Assembly (NCBI GenBank): GCA_024279745.1
Contig: JAJRRE010000264.1
Coordinates: 1 to 5,460, forward strand
Length of the DNA stretch: 5,460 nt
DNA from: Alphaproteobacteria bacterium
GTDB taxonomy: Bacteria; Pseudomonadota; Alphaproteobacteria; Rhizobiales; Hyphomicrobiaceae
Reading direction: 5' to 3'
Positions 1 to 5,460 of the stretch are shown one piece after another. How positions within the stretch are numbered: the stretch's first letter is position 1; every line of letters begins with the position of its first letter. The notes beneath the pieces were generated by a model. That model was not told the DNA's origin, did not search any database, and worked only from the letters and a program-made list of their open reading frames with translations. The position numbers and the translations under genes are program-made.

Positions 1-111
1 AGAAGCGCCGCACTCAGTGCGCCAATCAGTAATGTGCCAGGCCGTGCAGCCGTGGAAGAAATATTGGATCGAATGCCAGAGGGTTTGGATTTTGTTCTAA
101 AAAAATTATAG
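1..111 (+). CDS. C-terminal end of an unidentified protein (5' end outside window)
   Basis: The frame starting at base 1 stays open for 36 codons and ends with TAG at 109-111. The peptide has a plausible protein composition, and its end (AAVEEILDRMPEGLDFVLKKL from about residue 16, split here as AAVEEILDRM and PEGLDFVLKKL) reads like an amphipathic helix with alternating acidic and hydrophobic residues. One other plus frame is also open to base 100 but is rich in Trp, Cys and Gln and less convincing. I do not recognise the family and assign no function. The gene converges on the minus-strand hydrolase gene that ends at 278, so it is not part of the valine cluster. The strand and frame are an inference from composition. 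Confidence 0.5.
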   Translation, partial: RSAALSAPISNVPGRAAVEEILDRMPEGLDFVLKKL

Positions 112-277
112 GTCATTTCATGCCTCGAAAAATTGAAAAGCCACTGATTAAACAATGGCGCGTACGATCAAGGCGTTTGATGGCAAAATTGCGCATGAAG
201 AAAGGCAAGTTAAGGGCACTTCGTTTTGTTGTCATTGTGAAAATATTGTCAATTGGTCGGTGGCTTTGCCTCATTGG
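112..277. other. Convergent intergenic region, no clear gene or terminator
   Basis: This 166-base gap lies between two genes that point at each other. It is visibly A+T-richer than the flanking coding sequence. A bidirectional terminator would be expected here, but I see no G+C-rich hairpin followed by a T run on either strand; the best short dyad is GCCA/TGGC at about 140-159, which is too weak. The heptamer ATTGGTC occurs twice, at 252-258 and 273-279, the second copy running into the stop codon of the hydrolase gene. Two small plus-strand open frames begin here (120 and 155), but both run on as antisense of the hydrolase gene and are not called as genes. Confidence 0.5.
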
Positions 278-1348
278 TCACAATCCAAGGTCCTCGACGC
301 CGATAAGTTGCGCAAAATGGCGCTCGACTATGTCACTTGTGACGTCTTCGAGTATTTTGGGAGACCAATTTGGCTTACGATCCTTATCTACTAATTGAGC
401 ACGAACACCTTCAACAAACTCGCCGCCTTCAAGCAAATGCATGACCAATCTAAACTCGGTATTTAGTGCCTCTTCCAATGTTGCAAGATGGCGGGCGCGG
501 CGGATTGCGGCCAAAGTTAATTTCAACGCGAGTGGTGATTTTCGCAATAAAATCTTGCGTGTTTTTTGCGCCAGCTCATCGGTGGTTGTGTTGAGCCGCG
601 CTAATATGTCTTCCACCTGATCAGAGGCAAACCAGTCATCGAGCTGCGGGCGCGCTGCTGCCAGCGGCGAGTCTGGGATTGTGGTTTCAAATTCTTCCAA
701 GATGTCTTCGACGAGCGCGCCGCCGTGCGCCGTTAATCGGTCGACCATTGGCGCTATTTGTTCTTGCACGACATAATGATCGGCAAAGCCGGCCTGAATG
801 GCATCGGATGCGCTCATGCGCGCACCGGTCAGAGCCAGATAGGTGCCCAGCTGGCCCTGGGTGTGGGAAAGCAGCCAGGTCCCGCCGACATCGGGGATCA
901 AACCAATACCGGTTTCCGGCATGGCCAGCATTGAGTTTTGCGTGACAATGCGGTGCTGGCCATGCGCCGATAAGCCGATGCCGCCGCCCATTACGATGCC
1001 GCTCATAATTGCAACAAATGGTTTTGGATAGCGCGCAATCAGCGCATTGAGATGATATTCTTCGCGCCAGAATTTTTCGCCCAGTGCTGTGCCGCCGCTG
1101 CTGATCCGGCTGTCGTATAGCGCGCGCACATCGCCGCCGGCACAAAGCGCCCGCTCGCCGGTACCGTCCAATATGACAAGTTCAATGGCGTCGTCGCTGA
1201 TCCACTCATGCAAGGTGCGCCAGATCATACCGATCATGTTATAGGACAATGCGTTGAGCGCATCAGGGCGATTCAGTGTTAAACGCCCCGCTCGGCCGTC
1301 GCGGCGAATGAAAACCTCATCCTGAATTGTGGTTATTCTTTCTGTCAT
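278..1348 (-). CDS. 3-hydroxyisobutyryl-CoA hydrolase (enoyl-CoA hydratase/isomerase superfamily)
   Basis: This 356-residue protein is the likely thioesterase of valine breakdown, cleaving 3-hydroxyisobutyryl-CoA to 3-hydroxyisobutyrate and CoA in the cytoplasm. The crotonase fold is shown by the LTLNRPDALNALS segment (residues 23-35), the oxyanion-hole motif ALCAGGDVRALY (67-78) and the glycine run GGGIGLS (121-127). The hydrolase branch, rather than enoyl-CoA hydratase, is indicated by MPETGIGLIPDVGG (143-156), where E145 and D153 match the acidic residues I recall as catalytic in human HIBCH. It is also indicated by the long C-terminal extension with EFVEGVRAQLVDKDRKPNW (310-328), a hallmark of this family. 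Length fits the family (about 340-385). The ATG at 1346-1348 lies 7 bases after the stop of the dehydrogenase gene, with AGAAG overlapping that stop as a weak Shine-Dalgarno, so translation is probably coupled. The stop is TGA at 278-280. It is the last gene of its transcript in this window. Confidence 0.93.
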   Translation of the reverse strand: MTERITTIQDEVFIRRDGRAGRLTLNRPDALNALSYNMIGMIWRTLHEWISDDAIELVILDGTGERALCAGGDVRALYDSRISSGGTALGEKFWREEYHLNALIARYPKPFVAIMSGIVMGGGIGLSAHGQHRIVTQNSMLAMPETGIGLIPDVGGTWLLSHTQGQLGTYLALTGARMSASDAIQAGFADHYVVQEQIAPMVDRLTAHGGALVEDILEEFETTIPDSPLAAARPQLDDWFASDQVEDILARLNTTTDELAQKTRKILLRKSPLALKLTLAAIRRARHLATLEEALNTEFRLVMHLLEGGEFVEGVRAQLVDKDRKPNWSPKILEDVTSDIVERHFAQLIGVEDLGL

Positions 1349-1355
1349 CGTTCTT

Positions 1356-2507
1356 CTAACCTCGATAGCCTTCCAGCAGCCGCCGTGAAATCACCACCCG
1401 CATAATCTCATTGGTGCCTTCCAAAATTTGATGGACGCGCAAATCGCGGGTCAGTTTTTCCATGCCGTAATCTGCCAGATAGCCATAGCCGCCATGCAGC
1501 TGTAACGCGTCATTGCAGATCTTGAACCCTAGATCGGTTGCCAGTCTCTTGCCCATTGCCGAATAAAGCGAAGCTTGCGGATCCCCTTGGTCAAGCGCAT
1601 AGGCGGCGCGATAAATCATCAAACGAGCGGCTTCCAACTCGGTTGCCATATCAGCAATTTTGAACTGCAGTGCTTGAAAATCACCAAGGTTGCGGCCAAA
1701 GGCCTTGCGTTCAAATAGATAGGTCTTAGACGTTTCCAAAGCGTGCCAAGCAGCACCGACCGAGCAGGCACCGATGTTTACCCTGCCGCCATCAAGACCG
1801 CTCATGGCAAATTTGAACCCTTCTCCTTCCGCACCGATCAGATTATCTGCCGGGATACGGCAGTCCTGCAAAATGACCTGGCAGGTTGGCTGCGCATTCC
1901 ACCCCATCTTGCGTTCCGGCGGACCAAAGCTCATGCCTGGCGTATCTTTAAGTATTGCAAAAGCCGAGATATCGCCGGCGCCCTTTTCTGTGCCGGTTTT
2001 CGCAAACAACAGATAAAAATCTGATACGCCTGCCCCTGATATGAATTGCTTTGAACCGTTGAGGACGTAATGATCGCCTGTCTTTACGGCGCTGGTTTTA
2101 AGCGCCGCCGCGTCAGACCCGGCTCCCGGCTCGGTCAGGCAATAGCTGGACAGCCATTCCATCGACGCCAGTTTCGGCATCCAGGATTTTCGTTGTTCGT
2201 CATTGGCATATTTGGCAACCATCCACGCAACCATATTATGGATCGATATATATGACGCTATGGTCGGGCAACCAGTGCTGAGCGCTTCGAAAATTAGAGC
2301 GCCGTCGAGCCGGCTGAGCCCCGATCCGCCCATGTCTTCGTCCACATAGATAGCGGCCATGCCAAGGGGGGCTGTTTCGCGAATGACATCTACCGGAAAA
2401 TGACAGTCTTGGTCCCATTGCGCCGCGCCAGGTGCCAGCTTTTCTTTCGCAAAATCCAAAGCCAGGTTCTGGATAGCTGTTTGTTCTTCAGTCAGTGAAA
2501 AATCCAT
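1356..2507 (-). CDS. Isobutyryl-CoA dehydrogenase (acyl-CoA dehydrogenase family)
   Basis: A 383-residue FAD enzyme predicted to oxidise isobutyryl-CoA to methacrylyl-CoA, passing electrons to electron-transfer flavoprotein. The whole acyl-CoA dehydrogenase architecture is present. The N-terminal helical domain contains the stretch GGSGLSRLDGALIFEAL (60-76) followed by TGC and YISIHNM (86-92), which closely resembles human ACAD8 as I remember it. The middle beta domain has the signature CLTEPGAGSDAAA (123-135) and LNGSKQFISGAG (149-160). The C-terminal helical domain has QLHGGYGYLADYGMEKLTRD (336-355) and HQILEGTNEIMR (359-370). E363 in LEGTNE sits at the position of the catalytic base used by short/medium-chain enzymes. 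ACAD8-like similarity and the neighbouring valine genes favour isobutyryl-CoA over butyryl- or 2-methylbutyryl-CoA as substrate; relaxed specificity remains possible. Start is ATG at 2505-2507 with AGAAGAA about 7-8 bases upstream. The stop TAG at 1356-1358 almost touches the hydrolase gene. Confidence 0.93.
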   Translation of the reverse strand: MDFSLTEEQTAIQNLALDFAKEKLAPGAAQWDQDCHFPVDVIRETAPLGMAAIYVDEDMGGSGLSRLDGALIFEALSTGCPTIASYISIHNMVAWMVAKYANDEQRKSWMPKLASMEWLSSYCLTEPGAGSDAAALKTSAVKTGDHYVLNGSKQFISGAGVSDFYLLFAKTGTEKGAGDISAFAILKDTPGMSFGPPERKMGWNAQPTCQVILQDCRIPADNLIGAEGEGFKFAMSGLDGGRVNIGACSVGAAWHALETSKTYLFERKAFGRNLGDFQALQFKIADMATELEAARLMIYRAAYALDQGDPQASLYSAMGKRLATDLGFKICNDALQLHGGYGYLADYGMEKLTRDLRVHQILEGTNEIMRVVISRRLLEGYRG

Positions 2508-2580
2508 GAAGGGTTTCTTCTAGATTAAGTTGCAAAACAAGAAAGAGCGACCGTGTGCCGCTTCCTCTGCTGTGCCGGTT
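2508..2580 (-). other. Short gap between the HTH-like gene and the dehydrogenase gene
   Basis: The 73 bases separating these two same-strand genes hold no recognisable terminator and no clear sigma-70 promoter. The octamer TAGAAGAA (2515-2522, minus strand) serves as the only visible purine-rich ribosome-binding candidate for the dehydrogenase gene. The same octamer precedes the hydrolase start at 1351-1358. A 7-base direct repeat, TGTGCCG on the plus strand, lies at 2554-2560 and 2571-2577. Read-through from the upstream gene is plausible but not demonstrated. Confidence 0.4.
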
Positions 2581-3066
2581 TTAATGGGATGGACTGCCAG
2601 AAATTCCCGATTGCAGGTTGGACTTTGTGTCTTTCATTGCGATTAAGCTGGGATGCGCAAAGGTTTCGCGATCAATCAAGCCCAATTGTGCAAGCCTTGC
2701 AATGATTGCTCCTTCAGTTCGATTTTGCTGATTGGCAATATCCTCAATGGTCACGCCGATCTTAAAGGCCTTGGCAACTTTTTGACATTCAGCTTGCGAC
2801 CAGGATTTTCCTGCTCGTGCTGGTAATCCCGACCGGCGTTCCTGCGCTCGGGTTTGCGATACCGCATCGGACAAGGCAACCCAGACAGCCATCGGCATCT
2901 CTAGGAGCTGTACGTTCTTAGCAGTGCTGCCGTCTTTGGTGCTTGTCCGATCTGGTCCGTGGGACGAAAACCGCGCCAGGCTTCCGTTTTTACTAACCTC
3001 AAGTCGGTAGCTGTGATCTTGGAACTGCCATTCGAATGTCCGCCAAACAAAACTTGCCGGTGTCAT
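2581..3066 (-). CDS. Hypothetical protein with a probable C-terminal helix-turn-helix
   Basis: A 161-residue protein I cannot assign to a named family. Two parts can be seen. Residues 1-65 carry an aromatic N-terminus (WRTFEWQFQDHSY, 8-20) followed by alternating polar/hydrophobic strands, perhaps a small beta-rich domain. Residues 87-131, starting GKSWSQAECQKVAKAF, continue with TIEDIANQQNRTEGAIIARL and QLGL. This resembles short Myb/SANT-like or RecQ-tail-like helix-turn-helix segments of the type 'W-x-x-E...I-x-x-I-A...R-T-x-G-A-I-x-x-R-L-x-x-L-G'. A linker rich in Arg/Ala/Gln separates the two parts, and the last 25 residues look disordered. No signal peptide or membrane segment. The ATG at 3064-3066 is well supported by a perfect AGGAGG six bases upstream. 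It lies 274 bases after mmsA and 73 bases before the dehydrogenase gene on the same strand, so a DNA-binding role in the cluster is possible, but that is inference. Confidence 0.72.
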   Translation of the reverse strand: MTPASFVWRTFEWQFQDHSYRLEVSKNGSLARFSSHGPDRTSTKDGSTAKNVQLLEMPMAVWVALSDAVSQTRAQERRSGLPARAGKSWSQAECQKVAKAFKIGVTIEDIANQQNRTEGAIIARLAQLGLIDRETFAHPSLIAMKDTKSNLQSGISGSPSH

Positions 3067-3072
3067 ATGTTG

Positions 3073-3078
3073 CCTCCT
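3073..3078 (-). promoter_or_regulatory. Strong ribosome binding site of the HTH-like gene
   Basis: AGGAGG on the minus strand, six bases before the ATG at 3066. It is the best Shine-Dalgarno sequence in the window and decides the start. It also shows that this little-known gene is probably translated efficiently, which supports it being a real gene despite its lack of recognised homologues. Confidence 0.8.
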
Positions 3079-3226
3079 GTCTTAACGCTGTACTGCCGGC
3101 TCGGGCTGTTGAGCCAAGTTACCCCAGGGCAGGCAAGCACGTACTGAGGATGTCCCAAGACTAGCCAATACAACGAACGCAAGCTAAGAACAAAATGGCA
3201 ACGTTTCTCTTGCATTTTCCGGCGTA

Positions 3227-3251
3227 CCGCGTCAGCCTGAGGCTGACACGG
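3227..3251 (-). terminator. Hairpin downstream of mmsA, possible terminator without a U tract
   Basis: Perfect inverted repeat GTCAGCC-TGA-GGCTGAC at 3231-3247, extended after one mismatch (3230/3248) by three more pairs (CCG at 3227-3229 with CGG at 3249-3251). It lies about 90 bases after the mmsA stop on the mmsA transcript. Neither strand shows a T run immediately after it, so it is not a classical rho-independent terminator. It could instead protect the mmsA message 3' end, attenuate read-through, or be a protein-binding dyad upstream of the next gene. Confidence 0.4.
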
Positions 3252-3340
3252 GCAGATTGGGATGCATGAGGCTGGTGCTGTTGGCCTCCATTTACGCAGT
3301 GTCATTGTTATATGTCACGGTGCCAGCTCTTCAAAGTGGA

Positions 3341-4840
3341 TCATTTCATTGTCGGGATGGCAAATTCGGCGCCGTCCTTGATGCCGCTGGGCCAGCGCGA
3401 TGTTACGGTTTTGGTTTTCGTGTAAAAACGGATTGCATCGGGGCCGTGTTGATTGAGATCGCCAAAGCCGGAGCGCTTCCAGCCGCCGAAGGTGTGATAG
3501 GCAACGGGCACGGGAATTGGCACATTGACGCCAACCATGCCGATCTGGACGCGTGAGCAAAAATCGCGTGCCGCATCGCCGTCGCGAGTGAATATGGCGG
3601 TGCCATTGCCAAATTCGTGATCGTTGATCAACCCAAGGCCTTCTTCATAATCATTGGCGCGTAAAACGCAGAGCACTGGGCCGAAGATCTCCTCTTTATA
3701 AATGGTCATGTCCTTGGTCACATGATCGAAAAGACAGCCCCCCATATAGAAGCCGTTTTCATAGCCCTGCATTTTGAAATCGCGTCCGTCGACTTTCAGC
3801 TCCGCGCCCTCTTTGACCCCCTGCTCGACATAGTTTTTGACTTTAGCCACATGCTCGGCTGTGATCATCGGGCCGTAATCGGCGTCTTCATCGGTGGACA
3901 GGCCGACTTTCAAGGCTTCAACCCGCGGGATCAACGCTTCCACCAGTTTGTCCGCAGCGGCTTTGCCAACGGGAACCGCCACGGAAATTGCCATGCAGCG
4001 CTCACCGGCGGAGCCATAGCCGGCACCGATCAGCGCATCGACGGCCTGGTCCATATCCGCGTCGGGAAGGATCAGCATATGGTTTTTTGCACCGCCAAAA
4101 CATTGCACGCGTTTGCCAGCCTTGCAGCCGCGCGTGTAAATATAGTCTGCGATCGGGGTGGAGCCGACAAAGCCGATCGCCTTGATATCGGGATCGTCAA
4201 GAATGGCGTCGACGGCTTCTTTATCGCCGTTAACAACATTACATATACCTGCGGGCAAGCCTGCTTCGATCAATAATTCAGCCAATCGCAACGGCACGCC
4301 AGGATTGCGCTCAGACGGTTTCAGGATAAAGGCGTTGCCGCAGGTGATCGCCGGTGCCAGCTTCCACATCGGGATCATGGCCGGGAAGTTAAACGGCGTG
4401 ATGCCGCAAACAACACCCAGGGGTTGGCGCATAGAAAATACATCCATGCCCGGCCCGGCGCCCTCGGTGAAATCCCCCTTCATCAAGTGGGGAATACCGC
4501 AGGAAAATTCCACAACGTCGAGGCCGCGCTGAATATCACCGCGCGCATCAAGAAGCGTTTTGCCATGTTCGCGTGCCAGCAGAAGGGCGAGGTCTACCAT
4601 TTCATTTTGCACAAGATCGCGAAACTTGAACATGACCCGGGCGCGGTTTTGCGGATTTTGTGCGGCCCAGGCCGGCTGTGCAGCTTTGGCGTTTTCGACG
4701 GCCGCGTGCACTTCAGCGGTATTAGCCAGGGGCGTACGTGCCGCGACCTCCCCGGTCATCGGCCAATTGACATTATGGAAACGGCCGGACGTGCCAGCTA
4801 CCCGTTTACCGCCGATAAAATGATACAGATCCTGTGCCAT
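3341..4840 (-). CDS. mmsA: Methylmalonate-semialdehyde dehydrogenase (CoA-acylating)
   Basis: This 499-residue aldehyde dehydrogenase superfamily enzyme converts methylmalonate semialdehyde with NAD+ and CoA to propionyl-CoA, CO2 and NADH, the last step of the valine pathway before propionyl-CoA metabolism. Visible motifs are FIGGKRVAG (8-16), GITPFNFPAMIPMW (146-159, with the oxyanion Asn N151), CGNAFILKPSERNPG (167-181), IGFVGSTPIADYI (222-234) and SAGERCMAIS (277-286), where C282 is the catalytic cysteine. Further on are EEIFGPVL (383-390) and the family-typical tail SRWPSGIKDG (481-490) near the end. At the site where hydrolytic aldehyde dehydrogenases carry a glutamate base (ELGGK), this protein has QCFGGAKNH (246-254) with no glutamate, in line with acyl transfer to CoA as in the MmsA/IolA family. 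Full length (family about 485-505). ATG at 4838-4840 has GGAG 8 bases upstream. A related inositol-pathway role (iolA) is possible in principle, but the neighbours point to valine. Confidence 0.96.
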   Translation of the reverse strand: MAQDLYHFIGGKRVAGTSGRFHNVNWPMTGEVAARTPLANTAEVHAAVENAKAAQPAWAAQNPQNRARVMFKFRDLVQNEMVDLALLLAREHGKTLLDARGDIQRGLDVVEFSCGIPHLMKGDFTEGAGPGMDVFSMRQPLGVVCGITPFNFPAMIPMWKLAPAITCGNAFILKPSERNPGVPLRLAELLIEAGLPAGICNVVNGDKEAVDAILDDPDIKAIGFVGSTPIADYIYTRGCKAGKRVQCFGGAKNHMLILPDADMDQAVDALIGAGYGSAGERCMAISVAVPVGKAAADKLVEALIPRVEALKVGLSTDEDADYGPMITAEHVAKVKNYVEQGVKEGAELKVDGRDFKMQGYENGFYMGGCLFDHVTKDMTIYKEEIFGPVLCVLRANDYEEGLGLINDHEFGNGTAIFTRDGDAARDFCSRVQIGMVGVNVPIPVPVAYHTFGGWKRSGFGDLNQHGPDAIRFYTKTKTVTSRWPSGIKDGAEFAIPTMK

Positions 4841-4843
4841 CTA

Positions 4844-4858
4844 CAAATCTCCGATTTG
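4844..4858 (-). promoter_or_regulatory. Small palindrome enclosing the mmsA ribosome binding site
   Basis: On the plus strand CAAATC (4844-4849), TCC, GATTTG (4853-4858) form a perfect 6-base inverted repeat with a 3-base spacer. The mmsA Shine-Dalgarno GGAG (minus strand of 4849-4852) occupies the loop and one stem base, 8 bases before the ATG. In RNA the stem is A+U-rich and weak. As DNA it could be a short operator half-site pair. The dyad is directly seen; any regulatory role is inference. Confidence 0.4.
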
Positions 4859-5018
4859 AGCAAACTTCAGGCACTTAGGCCTGCTAAAAAAATCGAAGTC
4901 ATCCTAGGGGCGCGGGAATGCGAAAGCCATAGGGGGAAGATGCAAAGCGATATTGGTCTTCTAGCCAATGCCAGGAATGGGGAAGGTTTTGGGTTTAGTT
5001 TATTTGCCGGTTCACGAC

Positions 5019-5030
5019 GCCGCAAGCGGC
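5019..5030 (-). terminator. Possible weak stem-loop after the response regulator gene
   Basis: The self-complementary sequence GCCGCAAGCGGC lies 27 bases beyond the response regulator stop on its transcript. It can form four or five G+C pairs around a tight loop. No T run follows on the minus strand (the downstream bases are A/C-rich), so it would be at best a weak or factor-assisted terminator. The dyad is seen; the function is a guess from its position. Confidence 0.25.
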
Positions 5031-5057
5031 CCAGCGGGTCCAGAGGAAGCTCGGCGG

Positions 5058-5460
5058 TTAAGCCTTGTCCTTGAAGACACGCGTCAGGGCTTCGGCAATA
5101 CGCACCGAATCCAGATCATCTTTATGGATGATATCGTCAGCACCCTCGTTGATCAGCTCGCCGCGGCGTTTGCGTGTGACCATGGAGCTGACTATAATGA
5201 TCGGGCCTTCATAGCTACAGCGGCGAAGGAATGGGATGGTAGCGGAGGCGGTATCGGCCGGCTTGAGATAATCGTCGAGGAAAATGATCTCCGGGTGACG
5301 TTCAATCACACAATCAAGAGCATTACCTAATGTCGTGGCCCGGCGCACCTCGACATCATAGCCAAACATGATATGCAAAGTTGCCTTCAGGCGGTCGGCG
5401 TCGAAGTTTTCGTCCTCGACAATGAGAAAATCAGTCAGCTCCGGCAATTTTTGACGGGCT
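5058..5460 (-). CDS. Single-domain response regulator (CheY-like receiver), 5' end uncertain or outside window
   Basis: The frame encodes a receiver domain and nothing else. Counting from a TTG at 5445-5447: FLIVEDE (7-13) gives the acidic pocket (E11, D12). PEIIFLDD (52-59) ends strand 3, with D58 the most likely phosphoacceptor and D59 next to it. S87 in IIIVSS (83-88) takes the conserved Ser/Thr place, and K109 in GADDIIHKDDL is the conserved lysine, though the usual following proline is Asp. The protein ends 20 residues later, so no DNA-binding or enzymatic output domain follows. It would act by phospho-dependent protein contact or as a phosphate shuttle; its kinase is not in the window. 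The TTG has no visible Shine-Dalgarno and the frame stays open to the right edge, so the true start probably lies further out; I give the open frame. No link to valine metabolism is evident. Stop TAA at 5058-5060. Confidence 0.85.
   Translation of the reverse strand, partial: ARQKLPELTDFLIVEDENFDADRLKATLHIMFGYDVEVRRATTLGNALDCVIERHPEIIFLDDYLKPADTASATIPFLRRCSYEGPIIIVSSMVTRKRRGELINEGADDIIHKDDLDSVRIAEALTRVFKDKA

Larger units (their letters stand above)
3067..3340. other. 274-base intergenic region after mmsA
   Basis: No convincing gene lies between the mmsA stop and the next start. It holds a strong dyad at 3227-3251 (separate entry). A second small dyad, GGCTC/GAGCC with an 8-base loop, lies at 3098-3115 within the leader of the HTH-like gene. 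The Shine-Dalgarno at 3073-3078 is also here. An 80-codon minus-strand frame (3305-3063) spans most of the gap and its TGA overlaps the next ATG, but its composition looks non-coding. The length of the gap suggests that the HTH-like gene may have its own promoter, yet I could not pick -35 and -10 boxes with reasonable spacing. Confidence 0.45.
4841..5057 (-). promoter_or_regulatory. Upstream region of mmsA, likely promoter region
   Basis: These 217 bases separate the response regulator stop from the mmsA start and are the likely place for an mmsA promoter, because the two products are functionally unrelated. Besides the ribosome-site palindrome it holds CAGGC-acttag-GCCTG (4868-4883) and ATTGG-tcttctag-CCAAT (4952-4969), both on the plus strand. 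A run of seven A residues (4886-4892) reads as a T run on the mmsA strand. I could not choose -35 and -10 boxes with confidence. No gene was found in it; the plus-strand frames crossing it are shadows of mmsA. Confidence 0.45.

Noticed and set aside
120..398. Plus-strand open frames starting at 120 (92 codons, very basic) and at 155 (79 codons, with a Cys-Cys-His-Cys cluster), right after the partial gene at the left edge.
   Set aside because: Both run for about 115-120 bases antisense into the well-supported hydrolase gene. The frame at 155 has no Shine-Dalgarno, the one at 120 only a bare AGG, and I recognise no family. The Cys cluster is suggestive but sits in A+T-rich intergenic sequence.
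2554..2577. Direct repeat TGTGCCG twice with a 10-base spacer before the dehydrogenase gene.
   Set aside because: Seven-base arms in direct orientation are too short to argue for a binding site without conservation data.
3174..3190. GAAC-N9-GAAC on the plus strand, resembling the alphaproteobacterial LexA box.
   Set aside because: The established box is GTTC-N7-GTTC (GAAC-N7-GAAC); here the spacer is 9, and the neighbouring genes are not SOS genes.
3063..3305. Minus-strand 80-codon frame whose TGA overlaps the ATG of the HTH-like gene (ATGA), as in translationally coupled genes.
   Set aside because: The peptide has a random-looking composition (many Pro, Cys, Gln, Trp), contains the hairpin at 3227-3251, and has no ribosome binding site that I can see. 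The ATGA overlap is most likely chance.
3722..4276. Long plus-strand open frame of 184 codons.
   Set aside because: It lies wholly antisense to mmsA, whose motifs fix the coding strand. Long antisense frames are common opposite well-conserved genes with this codon use.
4424..5074. Plus-strand open frame of 216 codons that crosses the start of mmsA and the gap before the response regulator.
   Set aside because: Its first two thirds are antisense to the mmsA N-terminal coding region and the remainder shows no domain-like pattern or ribosome binding site.
5445..5447. TTG as the start codon of the response regulator.
   Set aside because: No Shine-Dalgarno precedes it and the frame remains open to the window edge, so the true start is probably further right; kept only as a numbering reference.

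Overview
The window reads as a piece of a Gram-negative, probably alphaproteobacterial chromosome of moderate G+C, possibly from the sphingomonad group. That placement rests on protein style and gene content only; there is no rRNA or other phylogenetic marker here. No tRNA, rRNA, CRISPR array, insertion sequence or phage gene was seen.

Five of the six genes lie on the minus strand. Read in the direction of transcription (right to left) they are: a single-domain response regulator that runs off the right edge (to 5058); methylmalonate-semialdehyde dehydrogenase mmsA (4840-3341); a 161-residue protein with a probable C-terminal helix-turn-helix (3066-2581); an isobutyryl-CoA dehydrogenase (2507-1356); and a 3-hydroxyisobutyryl-CoA hydrolase (1348-278). 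The last two are separated by only 7 bases and must be co-transcribed. At the left edge the last 36 codons of an unidentified plus-strand gene (1-111) converge on the hydrolase gene.

The three enzymes belong to valine catabolism: isobutyryl-CoA to methacrylyl-CoA (dehydrogenase), 3-hydroxyisobutyryl-CoA to free 3-hydroxyisobutyrate (hydrolase), and methylmalonate semialdehyde to propionyl-CoA (MmsA). The methacrylyl-CoA hydratase and the 3-hydroxyisobutyrate dehydrogenase (mmsB) needed between these steps are not in the window, and the convergent gene on the left rules out mmsB directly after the hydrolase on the same transcript.

The least explained parts are the small HTH-like protein inside the catabolic cluster, the 217-base region upstream of mmsA (with several short inverted repeats, one around the mmsA ribosome binding site), and the 274-base gap after mmsA, which carries a strong hairpin. 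Overall this is an ordinary metabolic region; nothing in it makes a convincing case for a new defence or mobile system.
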